Positions 32,202-42,458 are shown, numbered from the stretch's first letter. The stretch: DNA of 64,000 bases from Brachypterus glaber (GCA_958510825.1 OY294049.1:4030001-4094000); one strand, 5' to 3'. The notes: generated from the sequence alone by a model not told the origin. A program made the numbers and translations.

Positions 32202-32470
32202 GTTGGACTCAACGAACTAATAACTCTTCTCTCTAGAATAGGCATTTCATTTGTAAAAACTGACAAAAACGTAGCCAACATATAAATTTGTCTGTCTTAC
32301 TCACACAGCTTGTTTTAAAAGAGACAATAATAACAGTTACTGGTTATTGTTATTGTTCAGGCCTGAATATACCTACTATTTGTTTACAAACAAACCGAGA
32401 TGTTGGCGATACTTTATATTAACGGTATGCGTATTCTAGAGAGAAGAGTTTTTAGTTCGTTGGTTGGACT
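32202..32470. mobile_element. 253-bp hAT-like TIR element with exact 8-bp duplication
   Basis: The element proper is 32,210-32,462. Its terminal repeats are 36 bp with two mismatches, beginning CAACGAACTAA. It is flanked by exact 8-bp direct repeats GTTGGACT at 32,202-32,209 and 32,463-32,470. An 8-bp target duplication with short TIRs starting CA is the pattern of the hAT superfamily. No transposase is encoded, so it depends on another element. Confidence 0.85.
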
Positions 32471-32726
32471 GCAAAGGCAAATATTTTAAACTTGCTTAGC
32501 GGAGTTTACTTTTTTTAAATATATTTTTCTCTTGACAGTAATGTTGTATCTATTACTATATTGATTAATACCTAATACAAAATATAATTAAAGTGTTTGA
32601 AATTGTATTATAAATCTCATTTTATGATTGGCGCATATACTACACTATTTTGTTATACTTTATAACATATCTACGATATTAATTACGCTGTGTATATTAA
32701 TAGAGGTTTTAGTGATCCTTGTTTAA
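32471..32726. other. No recognised feature
   Basis: AT-rich spacer before the repeat array. Confidence 0.4.
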
Positions 32727-32789
32727 ATTGTAAATTAAGAATAGTGGGACTGGATCTTGGTAAAAAACAAAAAAAACAGTTAATGTATG

Positions 32790-32824
32790 TCAACGTTTCG
32801 TCTTTTATTAAGACTACTTCAGAA
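32790..32824 (-). other. Hammerhead-like core A, degenerate
   Basis: On the minus strand: CTGAAGT, a GTCTT/AAGAC stem with an AATAA loop, then GAAACGTT. The last base of the conserved CTGANGA box is T instead of A, and the cleavage triplet reads GTT rather than GTC. It is the inverted partner of core B and probably decayed. Confidence 0.35.
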
Positions 32825-33119
32825 CTAAAATTTCAGGGTTCTTGTTGTCAAAACTATACTAAAAATCTGATCACACAAATACATAACGATGGTTCACATT
32901 ACATAAAAATTAAAAACAAAACTATATGAACAAAATACAATACAAACAATGGAGACAGCAACAGCCTTCTAAAGCCAGTAGTTTGGATGGATCACTGGTT
33001 TTAGTCGGCTGTCTCTGTATTGTTTGTATTGTATTTTGTTCACATAGTCCAAACCATCGTTATGTATTTGTTGATCAGATTTTTAGTATAGTTTTGACAA
33101 CAAGAACCCTCAAATATTA

Positions 33120-33156
33120 GTCCTGAAGAAGTCTTAATAAAAGATGAAACGTCGAC
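33120..33156 (+). ncRNA. Hammerhead ribozyme-like core B
   Basis: The order is GTC, CTGAAGA (fits CUGANGA), stem II GTCTT-AATAA-AAGAT (five pairs, one G-U), GAAAC, GTC, GAC. The outer GTC and GAC form a three-pair stem I. Stem III would be only AC/GT with no loop, so cleavage would need two copies to pair through the self-complementary ACGT, as described for dimeric minimal hammerheads. Activity is not shown; the match is by eye. Confidence 0.45.
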
Positions 33157-33345
33157 ATACACTAACTGGTGTTTTTGTTTTTTTACCAAGATCCAGTCCC
33201 ACTATTCTCAATTTACAATTAATTACGCTATAGTTGTTTCCTTGTATACTATGTATTTCAACGCATCCCAGGTTGTTATTAACCTTTTAGGTGGATTCAG
33301 GTGGATTTTTAGTATAGTTTTGACAACAAGAACCCTCAAATATTA

Positions 33346-33382
33346 GTCCTGAAGAAGTCTTAATAACAGATGAAACGTCGAA
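33346..33382 (+). ncRNA. Hammerhead ribozyme-like core C
   Basis: Same order as core B: CTGAAGA at 33,349, GTCTT, ACAGAT, GAAACGTC ending at 33,379. One stem II pair is lost by A to C, and stem I is weaker because GAA follows the GTC. Confidence 0.4.
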
Positions 33383-33581
33383 ATACATTAACTGGTGTTT
33401 TTGTTTTTTTACCAAGATCCAGTCCCACTATTCTCAATTTACAATTAATTACGCTGTAGTTGTATCCGTGTATACTATGTAATGCAAAGCATTATACATA
33501 TTCCCAGGTTGTTATTAACCTTTTAGATGGATTCAGGTGGATTTTTAGTATAGTTTTGACAACAAGAACCCTCAAATGTTA

Positions 33582-33618
33582 GTCCTGAAGAAGTCTTTAT
33601 AAAAGATGAAACGTCAAA
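33582..33618 (+). ncRNA. Hammerhead ribozyme-like core D
   Basis: CTGAAGA at 33,585, stem II GTCTT/AAGAT with a TATAA loop, GAAACGTC at 33,608-33,615, followed by AAA instead of GAC, so stem I is poor. The core itself is intact. Confidence 0.4.
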
Positions 33619-33775
33619 ATACACTAACTGGTGTTTTTGTTTTTTTACCAAGATCCAGTCCCACTATTCTCAATTTACAATTAATTAGTCTGTAGTTGTA
33701 TCCGTGTATACTATGTAATTCAAAGCATTATACATTTTCCCAGGTTGTTATTAACCTTTTAGGTGGATTCATTAT

Positions 33776-34429
33776 CTAAAAAGGTAAACTAATTTAAACA
33801 AGCCCGTCATAAATATGACATGCCACCATGTAATTTATTAATGGAGCGCGATGCTTTTACGTGACATTGTTAGAAAACAAAATAACTACTATTTGCGGAG
33901 TTTTTCTTTTGCAAATTTTTAACGTGAAATTTATTAAAGCAGGAATATTCTGGACTTTTCATTACTCAGGTATATTCTAGGAATATAATCACTTAAGGGT
34001 TCCTCCGAATTTTGGTTAAGATTGACTTGAAAAATATTGAAAATTACTTAAAAAAAGGACCCACGTTTGGTAAATATCAGATGTCCTCAAGATATAAGTT
34101 TATTTTTCCAACTTGTATACCTGAATTCCTCAGCGGTTTATATCCTTGTTATATTAGTTAAACAGCACCAACGTTGCCAGTACGAAAAAACCAATTAAGT
34201 GGACTCAATGCTATGTAAAAACAAGCCGTGAAGATATGTAATGCTACGCATTCCATTATATATTATTCACAGTAAATTCTATATTGCATTTTCCCAAATA
34301 CTTAAAAAAAAATAATTTTGAAAAAAAAAAATAAAAAAATAATATTTTTTTTAAAGATCTTGAAAAAAGAATGAAAAAAAAATCAAACAAAAAAATTCAA
34401 AAAAAAAATTTTTTTTGCGAAAGAATAAA
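33776..34429. other. No recognised feature
   Basis: AT-rich; a stretch of A runs at 34,300-34,430. No frame supported. Confidence 0.4.
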
Positions 34430-34620
34430 AAATTTTGAAAAAAAATTTCGAGTCGGTCGGATAATTCGTTCAGGAGTTATAGTGTCCACAAAAATCGTGA
34501 CATCGGACGGATGCACGGACATTTTTAAAGTTTATTATTTTTTATGAAACACATTTGTATTTAAGAATTTTTTGTCTAGGGCGTTTTTTGGCGATTTTGG
34601 GAAATTCGAAACTACCGTAT
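34430..34620 (+). repeat. Dispersed repeat family Y, copy 2
   Basis: TTTCGAGTCGGTCGGATAAT, then TCGTTCAGGAGTTATAGTGT, GTGACATCGGACGGATG, GGACATTTTTAAAGTTTA and AGAATTTTTTGTCTAGGGCG. Order and spacing match 12,720-12,880 and, inverted, 60,120-60,500. Confidence 0.6.
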
Positions 34621-35639
34621 AATATTATTCCAGCGCAGGCGCTGTGCATAATATAATAAAAAAAGTTAAGTACCTAAGTAAGTGTAATTTACTAGTAGAT
34701 TCTCAATCAATGCTGAGATGCTAGCATCAATAATACCCGTCTTGAAAGGGCATCTGTTTCAGCTTGCTTGATTTTAAATTAACATTTTATTTTAAATTAA
34801 CCTTTTTCTTGATCATAGATCTATGGCGGCTAAAAAGCTCATTAAAATAGATAAAAAAGGTGTTTTTATGAACAATTTTAAAATTATAAAAAAAATCGTA
34901 TACAATTTTTCAAATTAATTTACCATTCTTTGTTCAAAAATAAGTTAAGGTTTCTTCTGGACTAAATAATATTTAGTTACAAAAGCATATGGCTGGTTAG
35001 GAAGGTTTAAAATTACAGTTTTCGCTAGATTAAACAATAAATCACCTGAAAATATTAAAATCTGATCAAGCAGAACCAATATGTTTACATAAACAATTTA
35101 AGACATAAATAAATCGGTAATTCGAAAAAAAAAATGGTAATTGTTGTATTTAAAAATGTAAACCCATAAAATATAATAAATTTGTACCCAAGCTAGAAAA
35201 TGACCTTGTTTGGTATGGTTACAATTTACCCACAAATTATTTTTTTTTAATTATGCCCGCGTTGAAAGGGACGAGACAAACTGTTCTATTATTAATACTG
35301 ATGATACATATATAATAAATAAATTATAATTATGTATTTAATAAAATTTTACCATTTAAATAATTTTTATAGCGTTTTATTTCGAACATAAATTTAATTT
35401 TTTCTTTTATTCTAAAAATGGCAAAAATTGGCAACTTTTTTTATATGTAGTTTATTACTACTATAAGCGAAGATAAAAATGTATAAGATATCGAATTTTG
35501 CAAATAATTTTTCAAATTAAAGATTTTACAATTTTATTTAAATTTTAGGTTTCATTGACATTTTTGCATACTTAAAACCACCTTATCTTTAATTTATTTT
35601 TATTTAGGAAATCACTAAGGCTAATATAAGATATTTCCT
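34621..35639. other. AT-rich, no recognised feature
   Basis: No open frame or repeat terminus was supported. Confidence 0.4.
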
Positions 35640-35685
35640 AAAATGATCAAAATTTGCGTTACGTAATACTTGAACGTTCCCTATT
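35640..35685 (+). repeat. Solo end of the GCGTTACGTAATACTT element
   Basis: ATGATCAAAATTTGCGTTAC, then GTAATACTTGAACGTTCCC. The upstream block ATGATCAAAA also precedes the copy at 20,735, so this is the same element end. Confidence 0.6.
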
Positions 35686-35754
35686 AAGTGTTTTAAGTTT
35701 AGTACTTTCCTTAAAATCGATGACCTTGGACTACTCTATAGCCTTAATTTGACC

Positions 35755-36010
35755 TAATTATTACAAAATTCTAAAAACCGATACCACATATTGGCTCCGC
35801 CATTTTGATTTTTGGTGTTTTAGGCATTAAAAAAAGCCTGTTACCCAAATATGAACAAAATGTAAAAAAAAATAAAAAATGAACCACCCTAGTGGCGCGG
35901 AAATTTTTTTTCAGCTTTATCACTATCATATTCAAAATCAGCGGTATCAAAAATACTCGTATGCAAAAGTTTAGATTTTCACCCATTTATTTTTCCCCAC
36001 TGTGCACTGT
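35755..36010. repeat. Dispersed repeat family K, copy 1
   Basis: Shares AAAACCGAT..CATATTG.CTCCGC and CCACCCTA.T.GCGCG with 62,360-62,585 in the same orientation. It contains TTTTTCAGC and ATCAAAAATA blocks. Moderate identity; class unknown. A 71-codon minus-strand frame here has no recognised motif. Confidence 0.5.
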
Positions 36011-36399
36011 AGGGTAAATCCATGGTAACTGTCGTACCAGCCGCAGAAAGAAATGACACTTCCTTTTACATATTTTATTAAATTATTACTTTTTAAGAAA
36101 CAATCTTTAATAATAATAAATAATAAACAATCTTTAATAATATTGTAATAAAATATTTAAAAATAAATAATAAAACATTTTGTTAAACATTGTATTTAAA
36201 TTGTTAAAAAATTATGCACCAAAGGGTTAAAGTCAGTATTTAAGTAGAATTTTAGACTTAGTTAGAATTTAGGTGAAAAATTCCGACTTTATTCCAGAAT
36301 TTTAATTAAATTCTGACTTTTAGTGATTTATTTTTAAAATGCGGCTTTTGTCCGACACTCCTTAATTAAAGTGGCCCATCTACACTTCCGTAGAAATAG
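36011..36399. other. AT-rich, no recognised feature
   Basis: Contains a small AATAATAAATAATAAACAAT-type direct repeat near 36,105-36,140. Confidence 0.4.
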
Positions 36400-36785
36400 G
36401 TATATTGATACCACACTTATACCAGCGGCTTGGTTTGAGCCCCACCTTGCGTTTTTTGCTGAGCCCCCCCTGTTATTTACCTATCTATCTACCTTTGGGC
36501 GCCATTTTTTGATAGAAACCGTCAGGGATAAAGCTTTTTTTTCATGAGTGCCAAGTTTTTAGGGCTTGAATTTTTTAATTTGTTTTGTAGGGGCGCCAAA
36601 TTTTGCAGAAATCGTCAGGGGCAAACCTTTTTTTCATGAAGGTATTTTGTTGGGCGCCAATTTTTTTTTTGTAGGGGCTCCAAGTTTAGGTTGACAGCTT
36701 TTTTTTCTGGGTGCCACCCTGGGGGCTGAGCCCCCCTAGATTTTTTCTGGTAACGGCCCTGATAGGAGCCCCCATTGGGGCCTAT
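36400..36785. repeat. Degenerate direct repeats with GGGCGCCAA motif
   Basis: GGGCGCCA occurs at about 36,498, 36,591 and 36,653, with diverged forms at 36,549, 36,685 and 36,711. It is followed by A/T runs and, twice, by GAAA(C/T)CGTCAGGG. The block ends in GGGGGCTGAGCCCCCC, a short hairpin. Probably an old minisatellite or an element end. Confidence 0.5.
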
Positions 36786-37189
36786 AAAATCCACGGTAAT
36801 AAATTAGTTCATGAAGTGCACTCCCTAGTTTTATGAATGAATATTTTGTATTCTCAGTGGAGCACGAAGCAAATAGGTCACTGATTTTAAAACTCTATAG
36901 CTTCTAATAAACTAGGATAAACATTAGTTCTGCTCTGAATAGCCAGACCTAATAATGCTATATTAATTTCTAAAATAGAATATAAATTCTATAGAAAATA
37001 TAGGCCTAAATTGTATTAAAATTTTATGTATTAAATGAGGTGTGCAAGTTTATTTTACACACGAGGAAAACTTGAGTTTCACGAGAGTCGAGACACAACA
37101 ATTCTTGTCTTAATTGTCGAGACTCTTAATTTTCAAGACAAGTAATGGGCTAAGACAAGATCAGTCTTGGCCATTTCTTGATAACACAG
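36786..37189. other. No recognised feature
   Basis: AT-rich; GAGTCGAGAC and GTCGAGACTC at 37,085-37,130 form a weak inverted repeat. Confidence 0.35.
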
Positions 37190-37330
37190 GTCCACAAAAC
37201 AGAAAAAGTTGTCTGTGTGAGGATTGAGACCCACCTATTCTTATGTATTTTAAGATGCTGAATACGAATCTGTCATAAAAATTGCACTTCATGAACTCAT
37301 TTTTTTGCTACACTGAAAAAACTGTCTAAA
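37190..37330. mobile_element. Inverted-repeat element family M, left part
   Basis: AAAAAGTTGTCTGTG, GAGACCCACCTATTC, TGCTGAATACGAATCTGTCA and TTTTTTTGCTACACTGAAAA match the complete copy at 38,180-38,465. It is interrupted by a CR1-like LINE at about 37,331. Confidence 0.65.
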
Positions 37331-38085
37331 ATAATAATAATAATAATAATATATTTATTTAGACTAGCTAATACAATCCACTGTACAATTTGTCAACTTA
37401 AAAAATTACTAAAAACAAGAATACATTCAGGTACATTAAAAGTTTTCTAATATATGTTTTCTAAGATAGTTTTTATACCTACAATACTTAATACTTGCCG
37501 GTAAGCCATTAAAACTAACCAAACCATTGTAAAATAGTGTTTTACTGTATTTATTTGATGATGCTTTGTTAACATAAATGTCATTATTTTGTCTTGTAGG
37601 ATATTCATGTACATCACAATTAAATTTTATTTTGTTATTTAAGTATTTAGGTGTTAAATTATTTTTAATTTTAAATACAAATACCAGCGCTTTGTACGTA
37701 ATTTTTTGCTTGACAGACATAAAACATAATACGTTTAACATGGTTTGTATTGGTGTATACCTATTACAATTTAGTATAATTCTCATAACTTTATTTTGTA
37801 CTAATTGTAATTTACTATATTCATTTTGATTTAAGCTATAAAGAATTGAAGAGCAATATTCAATGTGGGGTGCAATTAAAGCTTTATATAATGTAATTTT
37901 AGTATTAATACTAATTTCATTTCCAATACGTCTAAGAAAATAAACTTTTTTATACATTTTATTAATGATGTACTTAAAATGACTCATGAAATTTAGCCCC
38001 TGATCTATTATAACCCATAAATATTTAATTTCATCTACTTTTTCTAAAATATTCCCATTAATTACTGGTAAAAATATATTAATTC
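37331..38085 (-). mobile_element. 5'-truncated CR1-like LINE inserted in family M element
   Basis: Flanking family M sequence stops at CTGTCTAAAAT and resumes at AATTCAGTGTAGCAAA, fixing the insertion. On the minus strand the element consists of an RT C-terminal frame (separate entry), a 3' UTR of about 60 bp, and a tail of seven ATT units (37,333-37,352). Confidence 0.75.
37436..38072 (-). pseudogene. CR1-like ORF2 C-terminal fragment
   Basis: Reading on the minus strand from 38,072 gives LPVINGNILEKVDEIKYLWV, the block following the RT catalytic motifs (normally VxxxKYLG). INKMYKKVYFLRRIGNEIS, IAPHIEYCSSILYSLN, KLQLVQNKVMRIIL and NGLVSFNGLPASIK follow. These are the usual landmarks of the thumb and C-terminal region in CR1-group LINEs, which normally read KLQRIQNRAMRIIL. 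The frame is open for over 200 codons to the stop at 37,436. Endonuclease and RT catalytic core are absent through 5' truncation, so it cannot move on its own. Confidence 0.8.
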
Positions 38086-38179
38086 AGTGTAGCAAAAGCC
38101 CATGAAATGCCTTTTTTATGATGGATTCATGTTTAGCACTCCAAAATACATAAGAAGAGGTGAGTTAACCCCTAGCACA
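38086..38179. mobile_element. Family M element, right part
   Basis: CAGTGTAGCAAAAGCCCATG, then TTTATGATGGATTCATGTTT and GCACTCCAAAATACATAAG. It is the inverted counterpart of 37,190-37,330 after removal of the LINE. Confidence 0.6.
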
Positions 38180-38465
38180 GACACAAAAAAAGTTGTCTGT
38201 GCTGGGGTAGAGACCCACCTATTCGTATGTATTTTGGGATGCTGAACACGAATCTACCTTAAAAGGGCAACTTATGGGCTCATTTTTTTGCTTCACTGAC
38301 AAAACTGTCTAAAATTGTAAAAATATCATCTGCAATTTCAGTGTAGCAAAAAAAGAGCCCATAAAGTGCTTTTTTATGACAGATTCGTGTTTAGCATCCC
38401 AAAATATATAAGAATAGGTGGGTTTCAAGCAACTCAGACAACTTTTTTTTGTGGGCCTGTATCCT
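38180..38465. mobile_element. Family M element, complete copy
   Basis: Left end AAAAAAAGTTGTCTGTGC and right end CAGACAACTTTTTTTTGTG are inverted. Inner arms GATGCTGAACACGAATCTAC and GACAGATTCGTGTTTAGCAT pair as well. It abuts the previous copy, so the two share or overlap a terminus: AGCACAGACA and TGTCTGTGCT form a hairpin at 38,173-38,200. Confidence 0.65.
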
Positions 38466-38479
38466 CCAATAAATAATTT

Positions 38480-38610
38480 GGCTAAAAACTAAAAAATAAA
38501 CTATTTTATCTCCAACATGGCGGTTTTTAAATATAGCTTTATTGTTATAATAAAAAAATATTTTTTACAAAAATTATTGTAAATTTGCTTCTTAACAAAA
38601 TTGGTTATAT
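38480..38610. mobile_element. Family P element copy 2, left part
   Basis: CTCCAACATGGCGGTTTTTA, TTTATTGTTATAATAAAAAA and GCTTCTTAACAAAATTGGTT match 48,820-48,940. It is interrupted after GGTTATAT by the LINE tail. Confidence 0.65.
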
Positions 38611-38730
38611 ATAATAATAATAATAATTTTTTATTACAGCACAATGGCCATATACTACAAAATAATAAAATGATTAAAAATAAAAATAAAGCAAAACAAA
38701 ATAATTATAATTTATAAATAAATAAAATGA

Positions 38731-41521
38731 TTAGGTCACTTGTAAGAAACAAAGGCGTCGCCAAGTGGCGATTTGTGCAGAAACCCAAAAGCAGTCCGAA
38801 GATACAAACGCTTTTAGGAAAACATTAGGACTGGAGAGTAGCCGCTTCACAAAAGAGGCGAGCAACTTGCGTCTCAGAGCATCCAGGGTATCTATTCGGG
38901 CAGAGGCAAACATTTCCGAGGCACTACTATAGCGCGGTAGTCTATGGATAATGCGATATGCATCATTATAGCATACGCGAAGAGTTCGCCACGAGGCCAC
39001 CGTACGATCAAGCAAAATTTCACCACAGTATGCGTTAGAACAAAATGTCCTGAAAAGAGAGTTCTTAACCTCGGCAGAGCACTTAGAGAATTTTCTAGCT
39101 AACATGTTTGCGCGGGCACAAAGGTTTTTCTTGTGACGCTGAATGTCAGAGTTGTCACTTAGCATATCATTGATAACGTGACCTAGGTATTTGATTTCGA
39201 ACACGCGTTCAACAACAGAGTTATTTAAATAAACAGGAGGAACACAGAGGTCTCTATAATTTGTGGACTTGAACACTAAAACTTTACTCTTATTACTATT
39301 GTATTTAAGAGAACGTGATTTGGCAAAGTCTTCACATATTTTTATAAGCATACGTAGACCTTGAAGTGAGGGGCAAGGTAGGACCATATCATCGGCGTAG
39401 CTGATGCAGTTGACTTTTAGGCCACCAAGAAAGCATCCAGCAGGGGCTTTAGCCAGGAGAGTATGAAGGTCGTCAATGTAGGCATTGAAGGCATCAGGAG
39501 CAATTAAACTTCCTTGTCGTACACCGTTGCGTAGACTGAAGTCAGATGAAGTGGCAAATCCCCAGCGAACAGATGCCGTGGCTTAGGAGTTCCAACTTTG
39601 TAAGAAGCGGCAAACATAGCTAGGTACTTTCCGACTTATTAAGGCTCTGATTAACTTCACATGATGAACCCTATCAAAGGCTTTACTTAAATCCAGGAAT
39701 ATTGCATACACAGGAGTTTTCTTCTTAAGGTGGTAGTTAACTGTTTCTTTCAATAAAAAAATTGCATCTACAGCTCCCATAGATCTTTTAAAACCGAACT
39801 GGTTGTCACTGGTTTGGAAAAAGGGCCTACATCTATTGAGTATGATTAGTTCAAGTACTACTACCAAACGTAGTAGAAATAGCAATAGGCCGGTAATTAG
39901 CCGAAGAAGAAATATCCCCACTTTTGTTTTTAACGATGGGTGTAATTATCGTCTTCGTAAGAGCAGCAGGTGCATAACCATGAGAAAGCATTGAAGAAAA
40001 ACATAGCGCTAAAATAGAGTGCAATATAGGGTCAGCGTTAATTATATGTTCTGGGCAAAGACCATCCCAACCAGCGGCTTTACCTTGCTTTAACTGAGAG
40101 ATAGCTAACCTTACATCAGTAGGCTTAACAAGGCAGGCTACATAATCCTCACAGGCTAGGTTAATCAGGTAGTTATCGTCATATAAGTTGCTGAGATTTT
40201 CATATAAATTACCCCATAGTTGTGCAATGTTGGCTTCTCCAGAGGTTTGGTCTATAGAGGTGGACAGAGAGACAGGTGTTTTTCTGATTTTTCCACATGC
40301 TTTCCAGAATTTAATAAAATCTTTGTCCATATGGCAAGCGGCTAGCGCATCAGCACGTAGCTGTTCTTCACGTTGACGTACGGATTTAAGTTTAGCTTTG
40401 AAGATTCTACGAAGACGGCGCCTTTCATCATTTAAGGGGCCAGCAGGTGGGCGACCAGAATCCGTCCACAGAAGAAAAGCCACGTGAGCGGAATTGTAGG
40501 CAGTAGACACTTCGGCAGACCAACCAGGTACAGTTCTGTAATTACGGTTTGGCTTGCGTCGAAAAATACTAGTGGCCGAAATACGCAAGGCAGCAGAAAT
40601 GGCATTAAACAAACTTTCAACTTGCAATGCATGCTGCTGATTAGTGCACATAGGATCACGACAGTATAAGACATTGGGAAGTTTGATAAGCCTAAGCTTT
40701 TCCTCTGTAGCGAGTTTATAGTTTCGGACCGATAAATTGCTGTCTTCAGTCCATTTAGGTATGACAGACGTGAAAGACACTGAAGGAGTGACTTTCGGCA
40801 GCAGGGAGGTTTCAAGCTTTAGAGTTAAAGGAAAGTGATCCGAATTGGAGGTCATCTTTAAAACATCAACCGATATAACACTGGATGCAGCAGCTGATGA
40901 AACTAGACAGTGATCTAGCCACGAAGTAGTAGAATGGGCGTCGCTGACATACGTAAACGTGTCCTGAGGCAGAGTGTCAATATCCAGAGCAGCAAGGTTC
41001 TCATGTTCACAAAAAATTTTCAACTCTTGAAAGAACTCATTTGTGTCGGCGGGTTTAGTGTTAAAGTCACCAAGAATAAGAACATCATCAGGCGCAGTTT
41101 CTTCGATGATAGCGGAGAGCCTACCAAGGATGTGGCAGAACTCAGGAATGTTATCAAGGTTGTAAGTAGGCATGTACACAGAGGCCAGTAGAATTGTTCT
41201 TGAGTTTTCAATAATGGTTACCGCTACTATTCTAGAGTTGTCGCAACTTACGAGTTTAACGTTCTGAGCATATTTATTATGCCAAAGGATAGCAACTCCG
41301 CCAAAAGGTCTTCCCCTCAGAATTTGAGAGCTATCCATTGCACTAACTCCATTGAAGCAAAACTCTGGACTAGCTCTAGCGAGTTCGGGCATGTCCTCCC
41401 AGGTTAGCCAGGTTTCTTGTAGTAGGCAGAAATCATAGGTTCTACAAAGGTTTTGAATTCCAGTAAGGTTTCTCCGAAAATTTCGGCAGTTGAAGGTAAC
41501 GATGTTAAGATTACTTGTCAT
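38731..41521 (-). pseudogene. LINE ORF2: endonuclease and reverse transcriptase, two lesions
   Basis: The natural start is ATG at 41,521 (MTSNLNIVTFNCRNF), not an upstream in-frame ATG. It overlaps the ORF1 stop in ATGACAAGTAA. Endonuclease residues are present: N11, E36 in LLQETW, D152 and N154 in LGDFNTKP, and D228-H229 in NSDHFPL. RT begins with KQGKAAGWDGLCPEHI and ANYRPIAIST. A frameshift at about 39,855-39,865 moves the frame to ILNRCRPFFQTSDNQFGFKR and LDLSKAFDRV. A TAA at 39,583-39,585 follows QSWNS. The same frame then continues through RQGSLIAPDAFN to YADD at 39,388-39,399 and ends LCFLQVT at 38,731. Outside these two lesions the frame is well preserved, so inactivation is fairly recent. 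Confidence 0.88.
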
Positions 41522-42458
41522 CTTGGTTTGCACTGGCAGAGTTACGAATTTCCCACACTTTGGCGATAACACCAGGCGGCCAGACCGATTGGTTTGTGGC
41601 AGTGTCAACCTTGGAATCTGGTAATCCTATTTTATATGATATAAATTCGCCTGTCCTAGAGTTTATTGGAAATAAAATACAATCAGAAATACCCAGATTA
41701 GAGAGATGAAGTCGAACTTGTTGCGCAGAGGTGCTGGATTTAAGGCGAGATATGAAGATATATGTGAATTTTTCGGCAGCTTCTAATGGCGAGGTATCTA
41801 AGGGAGATTTGCTACCGTTGATGTGAATTGACGGTGGTGGATTTGGTCTTCTGGAGCGAAGACTGTTCCGTGGTGAGTTACGAGGTTGAGACTTCGGTTT
41901 AGAGTCAGTAGCAGCAGAAACAGAAGTAAGTTCTGGCGTTGAAGAAGTCGAACTCAAAAATGGAGGCAGTCCCAGATTGCCTTTTGAAAATGTAGTTGGA
42001 GACTGGAGGCTTTTAGCTTTAAAGGAATTGAACTCTGATCTAAGAGAATTAATATCTTCAGTGAGCACAATGTTAGACTGGTCTTTATCTTCCTTAAGTT
42101 TAGACACTTGGAACTTTAAAGTAGTAATATCCTTTAGGAGAACAGAGACGTCGATATAATCAAATGATATCGGAGGGAGAGCAGCAAGGTTGACCGCAGC
42201 AAAGGTTGGAACGATACCGGGATCAGTTTCTCTGAAAACCTTTAAAATGTCTTGTAGGACACGTCTTTTTCGGCCTTCTCCCTTTCGTTTAAGCAGGGTT
42301 GCTGTAGTTATGCACTTGCTTAGCACTTCGCACGAATCGTCAATATCCTTGTCACTAAAGCTATTATCACAAAGCAGCAGCAATGAGGATTCTTCCAGGG
42401 TATTATACTTTTGTTGAACGAAGCAAAGTAACTCGTTAACTACAATATTTTTATGCAT
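41511..42458 (-). CDS. LINE ORF1 protein, CR1/L2/Rex1 type
   Basis: An intact 315-residue frame. The N-terminal 80 residues (NELLCFVQQKYNTLEESSLL onward) match a helical segment I associate with ORF1 of CR1/L2/Rex-type LINEs. Residues about 105-150 (LLKDITTLKFQVSKLKEDKD) look like a coiled coil that could drive trimer formation. A serine/proline-rich basic linker follows, and the last 85 residues (YIFISRLKSSTSAQQVRLHL onward) may be a small RNA-binding fold. No CCHC knuckles are present, in contrast to the Jockey ORF1. The stop overlaps the ORF2 start by 11 nt (41,521-41,511). Function is inferred: binding of element RNA. Confidence 0.75.
   Translation of the reverse strand: MHKNIVVNELLCFVQQKYNTLEESSLLLLCDNSFSDKDIDDSCEVLSKCITTATLLKRKGEGRKRRVLQDILKVFRETDPGIVPTFAAVNLAALPPISFDYIDVSVLLKDITTLKFQVSKLKEDKDQSNIVLTEDINSLRSEFNSFKAKSLQSPTTFSKGNLGLPPFLSSTSSTPELTSVSAATDSKPKSQPRNSPRNSLRSRRPNPPPSIHINGSKSPLDTSPLEAAEKFTYIFISRLKSSTSAQQVRLHLSNLGISDCILFPINSRTGEFISYKIGLPDSKVDTATNQSVWPPGVIAKVWEIRNSASANQDDK

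Larger units (their letters stand above)
32727..33224. repeat. Palindrome formed by two inverted units of repeat family H
   Basis: ATTGTAAATTAAGAATAGTG at 32,727 pairs with the mirrored block at 33,203-33,224, and GGGACTGGATCTTGGTAAAA pairs with ACCAAGATCCAGTCCC at 33,184. GAACAAAATACAATACAAAC pairs with GTTTGTATTGTATTTTGTTC near the centre (about 32,975). Each arm of about 240 bp carries one hammerhead-like core. The right arm is also the first unit of the tandem array. Confidence 0.8.
33060..33775 (+). repeat. Tandem array of family H, three units of 226-236 bp
   Basis: Successive units share TTAGTATAGTTTTGACAACA, GAACCCTCAAAT, the hammerhead-like core, ACTAACTGGTGTTTTTG, ACCAAGATCCAGTCCCACTA and CAGGTTGTTATTAACCTTTT. 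Core positions 33,123, 33,349 and 33,585 give spacings of 226 and 236 bp. Differences between units are mostly single substitutions. No protein-coding frame. The direct plus inverted arrangement recalls non-autonomous repeats with embedded ribozymes, such as those linked to Penelope-like elements; no Penelope RT is visible here. Confidence 0.75.

Noticed and set aside
32727..33775. Penelope-like retroelement with encoded reverse transcriptase
   Set aside because: The repeat organisation and hammerhead-like cores recall Penelope-like elements, but no RT or GIY-YIG frame is visible in or near the array.
41521..41608. Upstream ATG at 41,608 as the start of the CR1/L2/Rex1-type ORF2
   Set aside because: The 29 extra residues lie over the ORF1 C-terminus and precede the endonuclease without any conserved feature. 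The ATG at 41,521 in the stop-start overlap fits better.
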